Shown here: positions 8,996 through 19,151 of the stretch, piece by piece | Numbering within the stretch: position 1 is the stretch's first letter | Layout: each line of letters opens with the position of its first letter | Origin: Melastoma dodecandrum | Lineage: Eukaryota; Streptophyta; Magnoliopsida; Myrtales; Melastomataceae | Direction: 5' to 3' | Length of the DNA stretch: 64,000 nt | Assembly: GCA_029817715.1 (NCBI GenBank) | Contig: JARUPY010000325.1 | Span: 62,001-126,000 of the forward strand | The notes under the pieces: model-generated | Databases searched by the model: none | Seen by the model: only the letters and a program-made list of their open reading frames with translations | What the model was told of the DNA's origin: nothing | Position numbers and translations under genes: made by a program

Positions 8996-11900
8996 ATGCC
9001 GAGAAATACTCGAAGTACTACTCAGAATCCCTTAGATGGGGAAAACCAGGAACTTCCTCCGGGAATGAACTTGGAAGCGCCAACCCTAGGAGGCCAGGCA
9101 GCTACGAACCAGTCCGCTTTTGATTCACATGCCCAAGTGCCAGCCCTAGGAGGCCAAGCAGCTACAAACCAGTCCGCTTTTGATTCACATGCCCCGTCCG
9201 AATTTATTTTGAGACTGGAGTTCCACAAGGAATTGGGGAATGTGCGTCAGGATTTGACCGATATGAAGGGCATCCTAATGGATGTCCAAACTCTAATAGG
9301 GCGTCTTTCTGGCCCGAGAGACGAGGAAAGAGTAAGACCTCGTATGAGAGAGGCCCCATTTAGGGAGTCTACGTTCATGGCAGACGCTCGTCGGACTACT
9401 CAAGGGCCACGTAACGTGACTTTTGAGCGATCCGACATAAGGACAAATACTCTATTCGAACCTGGGAATTTGGTTCCCCCTAGTCGACCCTCTTCTTCAC
9501 GTAATCAACCGACGAATACGTATTGGAATGAGGCAGAGGACTTTCAAGAGGAAACGGATCTAGGGGAGGATTTTATTCCGTCTCATCGCCCTGGAAAAGA
9601 ACCTGTAATCGACGCGACTGGAGACCCCTATGGGCTTGGATCCCGAGGTGGAAACTTTCGGGAAGAGCCTTCTTTCTACACGAGGAATCCAGCGAGTCAG
9701 ACAGTGGGGGAAAGATCTCCGTACAGCCCGATAAGGTCGACTCGACCTACAGCGCAGGCCCCAGTAGGCGGTGTACCCCCAGACTTGAGGGAGGCCATAA
9801 CTCAGGTTATAGAGCACGTCGTCCTCGGAATAGCTCGGCGAGACGACGCCTGTTTGTACAGGTCTCCCTATCTTGCGTATGTTGACAGGGATTTCCCTTT
9901 ACCTAGAGGTTATAAGGTGCCCGACTTTACTCGTTTTTCGGGTGAAGATGAAATGACCCCACTCGAGCATGTCGCTCGCTTCACTCACCAACTTGGTGAG
10001 GCGGCTGGGAACGACTTTTGGAAACTGAAGCTCTTCCCTAACTCGTTAACAGGGGATGCCTTTACGTGGTATGCGAGTTTGCCGCCAGGGTCAATAGCCT
10101 CGTGGACTCAGATGCAATCTATGTTCGTTAAGACCTTTGCTCGACTGGACACCCCCATGTCGATGTTTGAGGTAATGCGCCTTAAGCAGGCTAACGGAGA
10201 ACACCCAGGGCAGTTTCTAATGAAACTCAGGAAGGCCCTACTACGGTGTAGCCCCCCCATACCGGAGAAAGATCAATTACTTCTCGCATTAAATGCGTTG
10301 ACTATTCCGTTCCGGAAAAAGCTGCAGGGCGAGCGCTTTGCTGACCTGTATGACTTAGCAAGGAGGGCCGCAGAGTATTATCAGCTCCTTACAGAGGAAG
10401 CCCAGCTGACTCGAGCCTACCAAGTCGACACTTATGAAGTCGACGTGGCGGAATTTGTCAAGGGGGAGTCGACTATATGCGACCCCCTGGCTAAGAAGAA
10501 TTCCAAAGCTAAGGCATCCCAAAAGAATGCCGAAGAAAGAAAATATTCTTTCGACACAGATAAAGTCGACGCTATATTCGACTGGCTTCATCAAAGGAAA
10601 AGGATTAGGCTTAAGCCCGGCCATCGAGTTCCCCAGACAGAGAGGGAAAAGAATAGGAATTACTGCAAGTGGCATGGGTCTTTCACCCATGCTACCAAGG
10701 ACTGTTTGTCCTTTAGAAATATCATACAGGATTTAATAGAGTCTAAAGAGCTCCGTTTTCCCGAAGTTGACGAAGTCGCCGTGGTGGATAATAATCCATT
10801 CGGGGATGAAGTCGCTATTCATACGTTTGACATATTTGACGCTGAGGTTAATCTCTTAGAAGTTATTAACGACTCTGCTGTACCCTCGCAGGACGTACAA
10901 GCAACCGGCGAGACTTTGGTGGCTAATGCCCTCATGAAGCGACTAGCTGAGCGTGGGGTCTTCATTCTGCCCAAAGGAAGGGAGAAGTGGCTATGCCACT
11001 GGCACTTGAACGACACTCACACTACGGATCGGTGCCACACGTTCAAGAAGTATCTACTGGACAGCAAAACGGAGGAGTGGTACGACTTGACCCCGTTCGA
11101 AGAAGCAGCAATGTCGCTCAATACTCCCCAAGGATCTTCTCACGCCTTCAGAAGCCCTCCTAGCGCAGATCGCCGACTAGCCTCGCGAGGTGGAAGAGGA
11201 GGCCCCAAGGGTCACAAGGGCAATGGAGAGGCAGTCGCCCGGGGAACAGAACGCCCGGCACGGCGACTGGAGTTCATAGACTCGTCTGGCCAAAGGGTCA
11301 TCAAACAGGGGTACACTAGAACTACCCCTGTCAAGGAGATCAGGCCGGTAGCGGAACATAAGGGAGAGGACCAACCTCAGCAGGCCATGAATCGCAGACC
11401 CCGTTATGCGTCGCAGACAGTCGATCCTCAGGAACTACGGAGGGGGCCACCCATCGCCCAATTCCTAGACGAAAAGCTGCTGTGCCAAAAGTGCAAGCTG
11501 ATCGCTCACAACCGCATACTCATTACCCAGCTCTGCACAGCATGCTGCGTTAGCTACTTCTTGCGGCTCGTCGACTTATCCGCAAAAGGGGAGATGCTCG
11601 TGAAGGCAGTCCGTCCTGAGGGCTCAGGTAACTCGAACCTTAACAAGCCCTCGAATAGGCCAGCAGATAACCCTGTGCAGGTAGGATATGACCCAGCCGA
11701 CGGAAGGTTTGTGGAGGTAAGTCGACTTCCCTTTGGTTCTAAGAAACCAAGATTTGTCAAAGCGCTTAACCCTTCGTCTCAATGGCAGAAGGCGGAAAGA
11801 AAGATTACGCTTCCTGTGAGGGCTCAAAAGAGAAAAGAAAGGCGTCTAAGTCACGCCCAGAAAAAGCCAAGAATGACCCCTGTGATGCCATCCTTTGGCG

Positions 11901-12961
11901 GGAACCACGCCACAGGGAAACAAGTCGCAGAGCCCGAGCGGGTCGAGTCTACTGATTACTCGGAAGACCCAGGCTCGAGTTTCGACTACACTCCTCTACG
12001 AGGAGATAAGCCCTGCGACTTCGATGCAGAGCAAGGGCCCCTCGTGGGCTGTAACGTTCTTACCCTCCCTGCGGAGTTCGCCTGCAACAACAAGTCGGAG
12101 GCACCGGAAGGTAAAACTCTCGACTCTAAAGTCACTACATTTCCTTCTGGCTTCCCTCTGCACTGGTTGAGGAAACCATCAGATCGCATGAAACAGCATA
12201 TGCATTCGCTGTATATCTCAGCCACCTTTGATGGTGTCTTAGTGGGTCGAGTCTTAATAGACAATGGCGCCACTGTCAATGTTCTTCCCCTCGCCAAGTT
12301 TAGATTACTTGGGTACAAGCCTAGCGAGTTGGTGCGAACCGACGTAGCTGTAAGTGGCTTCAATGGGAGAAAATCCGAGTGCCTGGGTATATGCTCCGTG
12401 CGCCTAGGCGTCGGGAGACACGAGCAGGAAACTGCTTTCTTTGTAATCGATATAGCCCCTTCATTTAATGCGCTTTTAGGACGCGATTGGCTTCATAAGG
12501 CCGCCGCGATTCCATCTACTTTGCATAGGGAGTTAATCCTATGGCTTGACTCCGAAATAGAAATCGTTAAGGCTGATGAATACTCCTGTTGTGACAAGGG
12601 TATTTTGCATGCAGAGACGTGTAAGACAGTCAAGGACCTTACTCTGGACCAGCGCTACAAGCTGGGAGACCCCACAGTCGGACCCTTAGGTGAACCTTCA
12701 GGGAAGTTCGACTTCATCGTGAGCTATGGCACCTCTCACCCCAAGCCTGACGAAGGACCGATTGTGCCAACAGGATGGGGGCCCGACTTCACAGACAAAG
12801 ACATAGACGAGGTCCTGCAGAAGGTAGTCACGACCAAAGATGGAGGCGAGACGAACAACAGCCCAAGCGACAACAAGGGAGAAGCGCCTAAGAGCCAAGA
12901 GAGCACTGCGACGGAGTTGGAGCCCGATAGACTCCTACATGAAGGGATGTATGGACAGTGA
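8996..12961 (+). CDS. Tat element Gag-protease polyprotein
   Basis: 1321 residues. It forms the particle and carries the protease that matures it. The N-terminal 100 residues contain a 20-residue tandem duplication (60-bp unit, around 9084-9200). The retrotransposon gag domain is at about residues 330-460 (FPNSLTGDAFTWYASLP, FVKTFARLD). Two zinc-knuckle-like CxWH blocks follow: YCKWHGSFTHATKDC near 556 and LCHWHLNDTHTTDRC near 665. A cysteine-rich patch (CQKCK...CTACC) is near 830. The aspartic protease site is LIDNGATVNVLP near 1084, an N-for-S/T variant of D-S/T-G. The ATG follows the primer site and is the first in frame. The frame ends 120 bases inside the pol frame, so pol needs a +1 shift or separate initiation. 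Confidence 0.9.
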   Translation: MPRNTRSTTQNPLDGENQELPPGMNLEAPTLGGQAATNQSAFDSHAQVPALGGQAATNQSAFDSHAPSEFILRLEFHKELGNVRQDLTDMKGILMDVQTLIGRLSGPRDEERVRPRMREAPFRESTFMADARRTTQGPRNVTFERSDIRTNTLFEPGNLVPPSRPSSSRNQPTNTYWNEAEDFQEETDLGEDFIPSHRPGKEPVIDATGDPYGLGSRGGNFREEPSFYTRNPASQTVGERSPYSPIRSTRPTAQAPVGGVPPDLREAITQVIEHVVLGIARRDDACLYRSPYLAYVDRDFPLPRGYKVPDFTRFSGEDEMTPLEHVARFTHQLGEAAGNDFWKLKLFPNSLTGDAFTWYASLPPGSIASWTQMQSMFVKTFARLDTPMSMFEVMRLKQANGEHPGQFLMKLRKALLRCSPPIPEKDQLLLALNALTIPFRKKLQGERFADLYDLARRAAEYYQLLTEEAQLTRAYQVDTYEVDVAEFVKGESTICDPLAKKNSKAKASQKNAEERKYSFDTDKVDAIFDWLHQRKRIRLKPGHRVPQTEREKNRNYCKWHGSFTHATKDCLSFRNIIQDLIESKELRFPEVDEVAVVDNNPFGDEVAIHTFDIFDAEVNLLEVINDSAVPSQDVQATGETLVANALMKRLAERGVFILPKGREKWLCHWHLNDTHTTDRCHTFKKYLLDSKTEEWYDLTPFEEAAMSLNTPQGSSHAFRSPPSADRRLASRGGRGGPKGHKGNGEAVARGTERPARRLEFIDSSGQRVIKQGYTRTTPVKEIRPVAEHKGEDQPQQAMNRRPRYASQTVDPQELRRGPPIAQFLDEKLLCQKCKLIAHNRILITQLCTACCVSYFLRLVDLSAKGEMLVKAVRPEGSGNSNLNKPSNRPADNPVQVGYDPADGRFVEVSRLPFGSKKPRFVKALNPSSQWQKAERKITLPVRAQKRKERRLSHAQKKPRMTPVMPSFGGNHATGKQVAEPERVESTDYSEDPGSSFDYTPLRGDKPCDFDAEQGPLVGCNVLTLPAEFACNNKSEAPEGKTLDSKVTTFPSGFPLHWLRKPSDRMKQHMHSLYISATFDGVLVGRVLIDNGATVNVLPLAKFRLLGYKPSELVRTDVAVSGFNGRKSECLGICSVRLGVGRHEQETAFFVIDIAPSFNALLGRDWLHKAAAIPSTLHRELILWLDSEIEIVKADEYSCCDKGILHAETCKTVKDLTLDQRYKLGDPTVGPLGEPSGKFDFIVSYGTSHPKPDEGPIVPTGWGPDFTDKDIDEVLQKVVTTKDGGETNNSPSDNKGEAPKSQESTATELEPDRLLHEGMYGQ

Positions 12962-15900
12962 GGGGAAAGGCCATGCAGTCGCTGATATCCTAAAGCGACT
13001 TCAGAAGCATGTTAGGATGTCTAGGAAAGTAGGATGCCAAATAGGCAGCATCAATTTCGAAGCTAGGTCATGTAATAACGTTGACACCGATTTAGGTGGT
13101 GTCCAGAGTCGTGAGTCACTGATGATGCCATGTGACTCACTCGTAGGCGTCAACTTAGGCGAGGCATCAAGCCCTCGAATTGTTTTCATCAGTTCCTCAA
13201 TGAATAAAGAACTTTTCAATTCTATCAAAGTTACTCTAGAAGAGTTTAAAGACTGTTTCGCTTGGGATTACACCGAGATGCCTGGCCTAGATCGCCGACT
13301 TGTGGAACACAAGTTACCAATCAAAACGGGATTTAAACCAGTCCAACAGGCGCCGAGGAGAATGACTCACGAAGTCACTCAAGCAGTATTCGAGGAAGTC
13401 AAGAAGCTCTTTAAGGCTGGATATATAAGGACATCGAGGTACCCCGAGTGGATATCCAGTATAGTTCCTGTCATTAAGAAGAATGGTAAGATTAGAGTTT
13501 GCATCGACTTCAGAGACTTGAACCGTGCCACTCCAAAGGATGAGTACCCCATGCCTATCGCAGACGACTTAGTCGACAAGACTGCAGGGCATCAAATTAT
13601 GTCCTTCATGGATGGTTTCTCGGGGTATAACCAAATCTTCCTAGCTGAGGAGGATATCCATAAAACTGCGTTCAGGTGTCCCTTAGGCATTTTCGAATGG
13701 GTAGTTATGCCATTCGGACTCAAAAACGCTGGGGCAACCTACAACGAGCCATGAACGCTGTATTTGATGCCTCGATTAACAAAACAGTCGAAGTATACAT
13801 AGACGATATAGTGGTCAAATCGCAAGATGAGAAATCACATGTTAATGACCTTAGAAATGCTTTCATTCGAATGAGAAAGCATCAGCTCAAACTAAACCCT
13901 CTCAAATGTGCCTTCGGAGTCAGAGCAGGACATTTCCTAGGGTTCCTAGTCCATCAACGTGGCATAGAAGTCGACCAGAACAAGGTGAATGCCATCCAAG
14001 GGTTGAACCCTCCGAGTAATAAGAAGCAGTTACAGGCTTTCTTAGGAAGGGTCAATTATCTAAGGCGATTTATTGGTAACGTCGCTGGACGGACAGAAGT
14101 TTTCTCAACTTTACTAAAAGCGAAAGGAAATTTTGTGTGGAGCGACGAACACCAAAAAGCATTTGAAGGCTTAAAGGAGTACTTAATGAAGCCGCCTGTG
14201 CTTGCCCCTCCTCGGATAGGAAAGCCCTATCTGCTTTACGTGGCAGCGACTGAATCAGTCATCGGTGCCATGTTAGCCCAAGAGGCGGAGGACAAAACTG
14301 AGAGAGCAGTCTACTATTTGTCAAGACAACTGACTGCTACAGAAAAGCGCTATACAATTAAGGAGAAGTTATGCCTGTCAATCTTTTATGCTGTTAAGAA
14401 GCTGAGACATTATATCGGATCCCAAGAGGTTCATGTTATTGCCAAGTCCCCAGTCATAAAATACTTTTTCGAAAGTCCCCTATTGACCGGAAGAATTAGT
14501 AAATGGAGCTTGGTCCTATCCGCATACGATCTGCGTTTCAAACCTCAACAGTCGGTGAAAGGGCAGGCCTTAGCCGACTTCTTAGTGAACCACGATCCAT
14601 CTGCATCAATCGATCAAGAGGAATCCCTTGAGGATGTCTGGCAAGCTTGGTTTGATGGATCTTCGGCGAAATCCGGCGTAGGCATAGGCCTCCACGTACT
14701 TTCGCCACTAGGAAAGGACGTTCGCCTAGCATATCGTCTGTCGGCGACTCATACAAACAATGCGACTGAGTACGAAGCGTTGATCACGCTCTTGAAGGAG
14801 TTATTAGCCTTGGGAGCCAGGAAAGCCAGAGTAATGGGAGACTCTCAACTGGTTATTAACCAGATGAACGGCGACTCTCTATGTCAAGAGAAACTCGCAC
14901 CCTATCATCAAGTCGCTCGAAAGCTAGTCGAGCGGTTCGAAGCAATTACTTTCCTCTTTGTAGGCCGGGAGGAAAACACAATCGCTAACGACCTAGCCCA
15001 AAAGGCTTCAGGATACAAGGCCAAAAGGGGAAGCGATTGTATCCCAGAAATAGCTTCCCACTTAGCTCCCCAAGGCGACGCGTTCACTCTGAACATAATG
15101 ACAAGCGATAAAGATTGGAGGAGACCAATCACCGACTTCCTCTCCGACCCAACACAAAAGGCGAGCCAAAGAATCAAGACTCAGGCTTTGTCGTACACCC
15201 TTATAGATGGGGTACTTTACAGAAAGACCAAAGAAGGAGTCCTACTAAGGTGCGTCGACTTAGACGAAGCGACCCCAATTATGTTGGAGACTCACCAGGG
15301 TTTATGCGGGTCTCACCAATCTGGCACCAAAATGTCTTGGACTATCCAAAGACATGGTTTTTACTGGCCATCAATGCTAAAGAATTGCATAGAAATGGCT
15401 AGGGGGTGCCAAGAGTGTCAAAAACATGGTCCGGTGACAAGGGCCCCAGCGTCCGATTTAGTCTCAGTCATCAAGCCTTGGCCGTTTAGGTCTTGGGCTT
15501 TAGATATAATCGGGGAGATTCACCCACACTCGAGTAAAGGCGATGCCTACATTCTAGTCGCTACTGACTACTTTACCAAGTGGGTCGAGGCTCAAGTATA
15601 CCAGAAAATTGATCACAAAGAGGTGATCGATTTTCTCAGATCCTCCATCGTTTATAGATTTGGGATTCCCCAGAATATCGTAGTAGATAATGGCACCGTT
15701 TTCAATAATGAGAAGGTGCGTGAATTCGCTGCTGAATTTAGCTTTTCAATCACTAATTCGACACCTTATTACCCCCAGTCGAATGGACAAGCTGAAGCTA
15801 CTAATAAGCTCATAAAGAATAACATTCAGAAAATGGTTGGTGCAAATCCAAGAAAATGGCACGAACTATTACAGGACACCTTGTGGGCTCTAAGAGTCAC

Positions 15901-16408
15901 CAAGAGAGACAGCACAGGAGAAGCCCCTTTTTCGCTGGTATATGGGCAAGATGCTGTCCTACCTATTGAGATTCGATACAAGTCGCTCAGGGTAGCTCAT
16001 CCTGACTTGCAAGACGAGGCAATGTACCTCGCTTTAGAAGAATTGGAGAAGAAGCGACTCGACGTAATAGACCGACTCGAGGTACATAAGCAAAGAATTG
16101 CTAGATACTATAATAAAAAGGTTGTCCATAAGCGCTTCAAAGTGGGCGACTTGGTATGGAAGATGATCCTACCCCTTAAATCAAAAGACCAAGTCTTGGG
16201 TAAGTGGTCTCCTAATTGGGAGGGTCCATATGAAGTGTGCGAGACATACTCATCTAATACGTATCGACTTATGACCAGAGAAGGAGATAGGCATCCATTG
16301 AAGGTCAATGGTAAATATCTTAAATCCTACCGCGCGACTATCTGGGAAGCTCATCATAAAATCCTAAGACAAAGGACTCCATTAATTTGGGAAGCGCTTA
16401 ATTCCTAA
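12840..16408 (+). pseudogene. Tat element Pol (RT, RNase H, second RNase H, integrase), one frameshift
   Basis: RT starts at about 13230 with the conserved LPIKTGFKP block, SSIVPVIKKNGKIRVCIDFR and LAEEDIHKTAF. The frame breaks at about 13741-13743: GATY should continue QRAMN, and one C of a CC pair is missing. After the shift RT goes on with the YIDDIVV active site. RNase H (about 14150-14560) follows. A second, archaeal-type RNase H (WFDGSS, TEYEAL, GDSQL, ANDLAQ) is at 14640-15010. The integrase has a zinc-binding HHCC-like region at 15290-15420 (C-x2-C as CQECQ), then ALDIIGE, VVDNGT and GQAEATN, the three catalytic acids, at about 15490-15800. The C-terminus matches the usual GDLVWK and NWEGPYEV end. 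Apart from the one shift it is open. The RT-RNase H order with an extra RNase H places it in the Tat group. Confidence 0.92.
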
Positions 16409-16540
16409 GAAAATCGCGCTAGGCTTCAGTAACGCTGTTTGGAAGAATGAATTTAGCGTAGTGGGCAGAAATTCATTCGAGACATAAGATACTTGATTTG
16501 TTCAGTAAAGCAAAAATAATCGAATTGCGTTGTTCTTTGG
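16409..16540. other. Spacer between pol and the antisense gene
   Basis: Short non-coding spacer. On the plus strand pol stops at 16408; on the minus strand the antisense gene stops at 16541. The two genes converge with about 130 bp between their stop codons. A minus-strand poly(A) site would fall here, but I see no strong signal. Confidence 0.6.
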
Positions 16541-17129
16541 TTACAAGTCTAGACTCCATAACCCGCCAACTTCTCTAAAATCGAGGACAAGGGATTTACG
16601 AGCTCGTCGCTTCACGTTCACCTTGTTTCGCTGGGCATAAAGGTCGACGACCTTTTCTCTATCCTTCTCAGCGTTGGCCTCCAGCTCCTCGATTTCTTGA
16701 GTATTGATCGACGCAAGCTGCCGAGTCAGGTCATTCTTCAGGTTCGTATAGAACTCTATCTGTCTCTCTGCCTCGGTCAGCTTCTCTTGCACATCGACCA
16801 AATGTTGGCGGGCGTCCTGTGCAGCTTTAGAGGCCTGCCCTCGAGCTTCATTGATCGACTGAATCTTCGAGTCGGTCAAGTCGTAGGCGAGCAGGTCGGC
16901 GTAGTAATTGTAACGACCCGAAATTCTATGATAATAGATAATGAAATCAATGTATATGTGATGAGTTTGATGATAAATGAGAATGACTTGTGTATGAATG
17001 TTTAGACATGTGATGGATTAATGATGGATAGACAACCCCAGGCAAGTGTGAGGACAGGTTATCCCCGTCGACGCGCAGCAAGTGAGGCGTCACTTTGCTC
17101 GCTTGCGACTGAACTACGAACGCGATGTA

Positions 17130-17262
17130 AGGAGGTGCAAGTCGACGCGACGCAAAGAGATGCAAGTCGACGCGACGCAAGGAGGTGCAAGTCGACGCGA
17201 GATGCAAGTCGACGCGACGCAAAGAGGTGCAAGTCGACGCGACTTAAGGAGGTGCGACTTAA
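17130..17262. repeat. Short GTCGACGCGA-rich tandem array
   Basis: Within the solo LTR, about six degenerate copies of a 15-27-bp word of the form GCAAGTCGACGCGACGCAA, followed by AGAGAT, GGAGGT or AGAGGT. All potential frames here are repeat artefacts. The array is strongly CpG-rich compared with its AT-rich surroundings. Confidence 0.8.
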
Positions 17263-18404
17263 CATCATCAATGACTGAGTAATGATTAGTCGGCTAAGCC
17301 AAGAGCTTCGAAGAAGCTGAATAAATTAGGACCGACCCTCACACGTTCAAGTGGCTGCCCATGGTCTAGGTGGCGAAGCATACCTCCCTCATGAGAGAGG
17401 CGCACATGTGGCCCTTGAAATGAATATCCACTATTGATTTTGATGACATAGACAAAGACTTCCAAGAATAAAATATGGCCATTGGATCATGTTGAGTAGT
17501 TAACTAAATATATTAATATAATAATGTTAGGGGAGTCCAAATTAGAATGATGGTAATTTGGACCTTAACTACTAATGGATGAGGAAGTGGGATTTCTTAT
17601 GAAGGGGGATTGAGGCGGTGAACCCCTCTGTAAAAGGGGGAGAATTCGTCCTCTCCTAGAGACATACCCACACTTACACACCAAAAACACTTGGGGGGGG
17701 GAAAGAAAAGGAGAAAGGAGAGCTGGGGGAAGACTTTCGGCCAAGAAGGAAAGGGAGGAAGTGAGGTGTTTCAATTCATTAAAGTGGATCCAAGGGCAAG
17801 AAGAGCTAGGCGTCGAGGGTGTGAGAGGCTAAGGGCCGAAAGAAGGCCACTCTCGCGGGCTGAAGTGGTGCGGCGAAGGGCGGAGCTTACCGACTTGTGT
17901 CGAGGTGCAACCGGCCGGTAACCCCTACATCCCTCCTTCGCTTTTAAGCTTAGTTGTGGTGCATGCTGTTTAAATTCGTGGCTGTGGTTGGGCTGTGATT
18001 TGGAGGTGGTTTGGAGAGGGTTAGAGGGTGGCCGAACCCCTAAGGTGGAGGGGAGCCACCCGAACCCCTCTATCTTTAAGTATGTGTATGCGTGTGGTTG
18101 TTGGCTCACCGAAAGGCTGCGCTTGGGGCGAGCCTTGAGGGGAATGATCGCGGTCCTTAGGGGCTGGAAATGAGTGAAGTTAAGGTATGGAATAGGGGAG
18201 CGTCGAGCCCCGCGGTGGCTGCGCTCCACCTCGCGCTCTAAGAGCGGAACCGCGTGGCTTTGGCCATGGAAAGTAAATCGGCCAAGGGCTGGAAATTATG
18301 AGTTGTTGTATGGTCGGAATGGAAGCCAAGTGAAATAAATTAAATGACTTAAATAGAAACAAAGAGAGAATCTAAGAATTCGGACGGAAGGAGATCTTCT
18401 GATT

Positions 18405-18520
18405 CTGCTGCAGCTGCGAGGAAATCTTTCGCAGCTGCGAAAGTCTCTGTGGTGTGCTCCATTTGGCTTCTTCGCAGCTGCGAGGAAATCTTTCGTAACT
18501 GCGAAAGTCTCTGTGGTTGC
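18405..18520. repeat. Duplicated CAGCTGCG segment
   Basis: Two tandem copies, about 66 bp apart, share GCAGCTGCGAGGAAATCTTT followed by CG and then GCGAAAGTCTCTGTGG. Each copy is itself partly palindromic (TCGCAGCTGCGA). A third, weaker copy follows at 18536-18570. It lies in the solo LTR and has no coding meaning. Confidence 0.75.
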
Positions 18521-19148
18521 GAACTTCCTCTTACCCGCAGCTGCGTCAAGACTCTCCGCAGCTGCGGAGGTCTCTGAACGTGGAAAGGTGTTGAGTTTCA
18601 GGACGATGCGTTTGGAGTTTGATTCTGATATTTTAAGGGTGTATTCATACCTTAGTTAAGATATGGAAAATGGTAAAAACTAATGGGAATCGATGGGATA
18701 GGTTGAAAGCCGAATTGGTTGAAGTTTGGGGTCTGCATTGCACTAAAATGGATGTTTGTGTACGGATGACTTTGCAAAATGTGTGCCATCATTATAATTG
18801 TATGTGGGGGTTAAAATGAAGTGGATTTTAGTTCATTGCAGGTTATGGAAGCTTGTTGAGCTGCACATGTTAGTTAGTAGAGACATTTGTTATTTCTTTT
18901 AAGTTTTGAGCTTGTAGTTCATGTATATGTAAAGAAGCTTTTGTTAATAAATAAAAATGAGAGGTTTTTGCTTAAATGTAAATGGGAGGAACCTTTCAGT
19001 AATCCCTCCAGCGGGTCCAATACGTCGACCTGAAACTCTTGCAGGCCCCCAGTATTTCGTCCGTAACCCGAGGGGATGTCTCGATCTCCTTCAGCAGCTT
19101 CTGCATCCTCCTAAACTCGTCGACGTTTAAGGGGTCAATGAGCAGAAG

Positions 19149-19151
19149 TTA
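19149..19151 (-). other. Premature stop in the antisense gene
   Basis: The minus-strand frame reads DIEEFC, TAA, then LLLIDPLN and continues in the same frame to the coiled-coil end. The coding character on both sides shows that TAA is a nonsense change rather than the natural end. Confidence 0.75.

Larger units (their letters stand above)
16909..18998. mobile_element. Solo LTR of a second gypsy family, nested in the antisense gene
   Basis: Begins TGTAACGACCCGAAATTC and ends CCTTTCA, that is TG...CA, flanked by GTAAT at 16904-16908 and 18999-19003. TGTAAC-RCCC starts are common in Del/Tekay-type chromovirus LTRs. No gag or pol frame lies inside, so I read it as a solo LTR of 2,090 bp. Removing it and one GTAAT rejoins the minus-strand frame exactly (SFRSTYWTRW before, YYADLLAYDL after). 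Inside are a short tandem array at about 17130-17260 and a duplicated segment at 18405-18520. Orientation is not certain; the TGTAAC start suggests plus. Confidence 0.85.

Noticed and set aside
17021..17282. Overlapping frames on both strands in the GTCGACGCGA array
   Set aside because: They follow the tandem repeat period and have no family motif; repeats without stops give open frames by chance.
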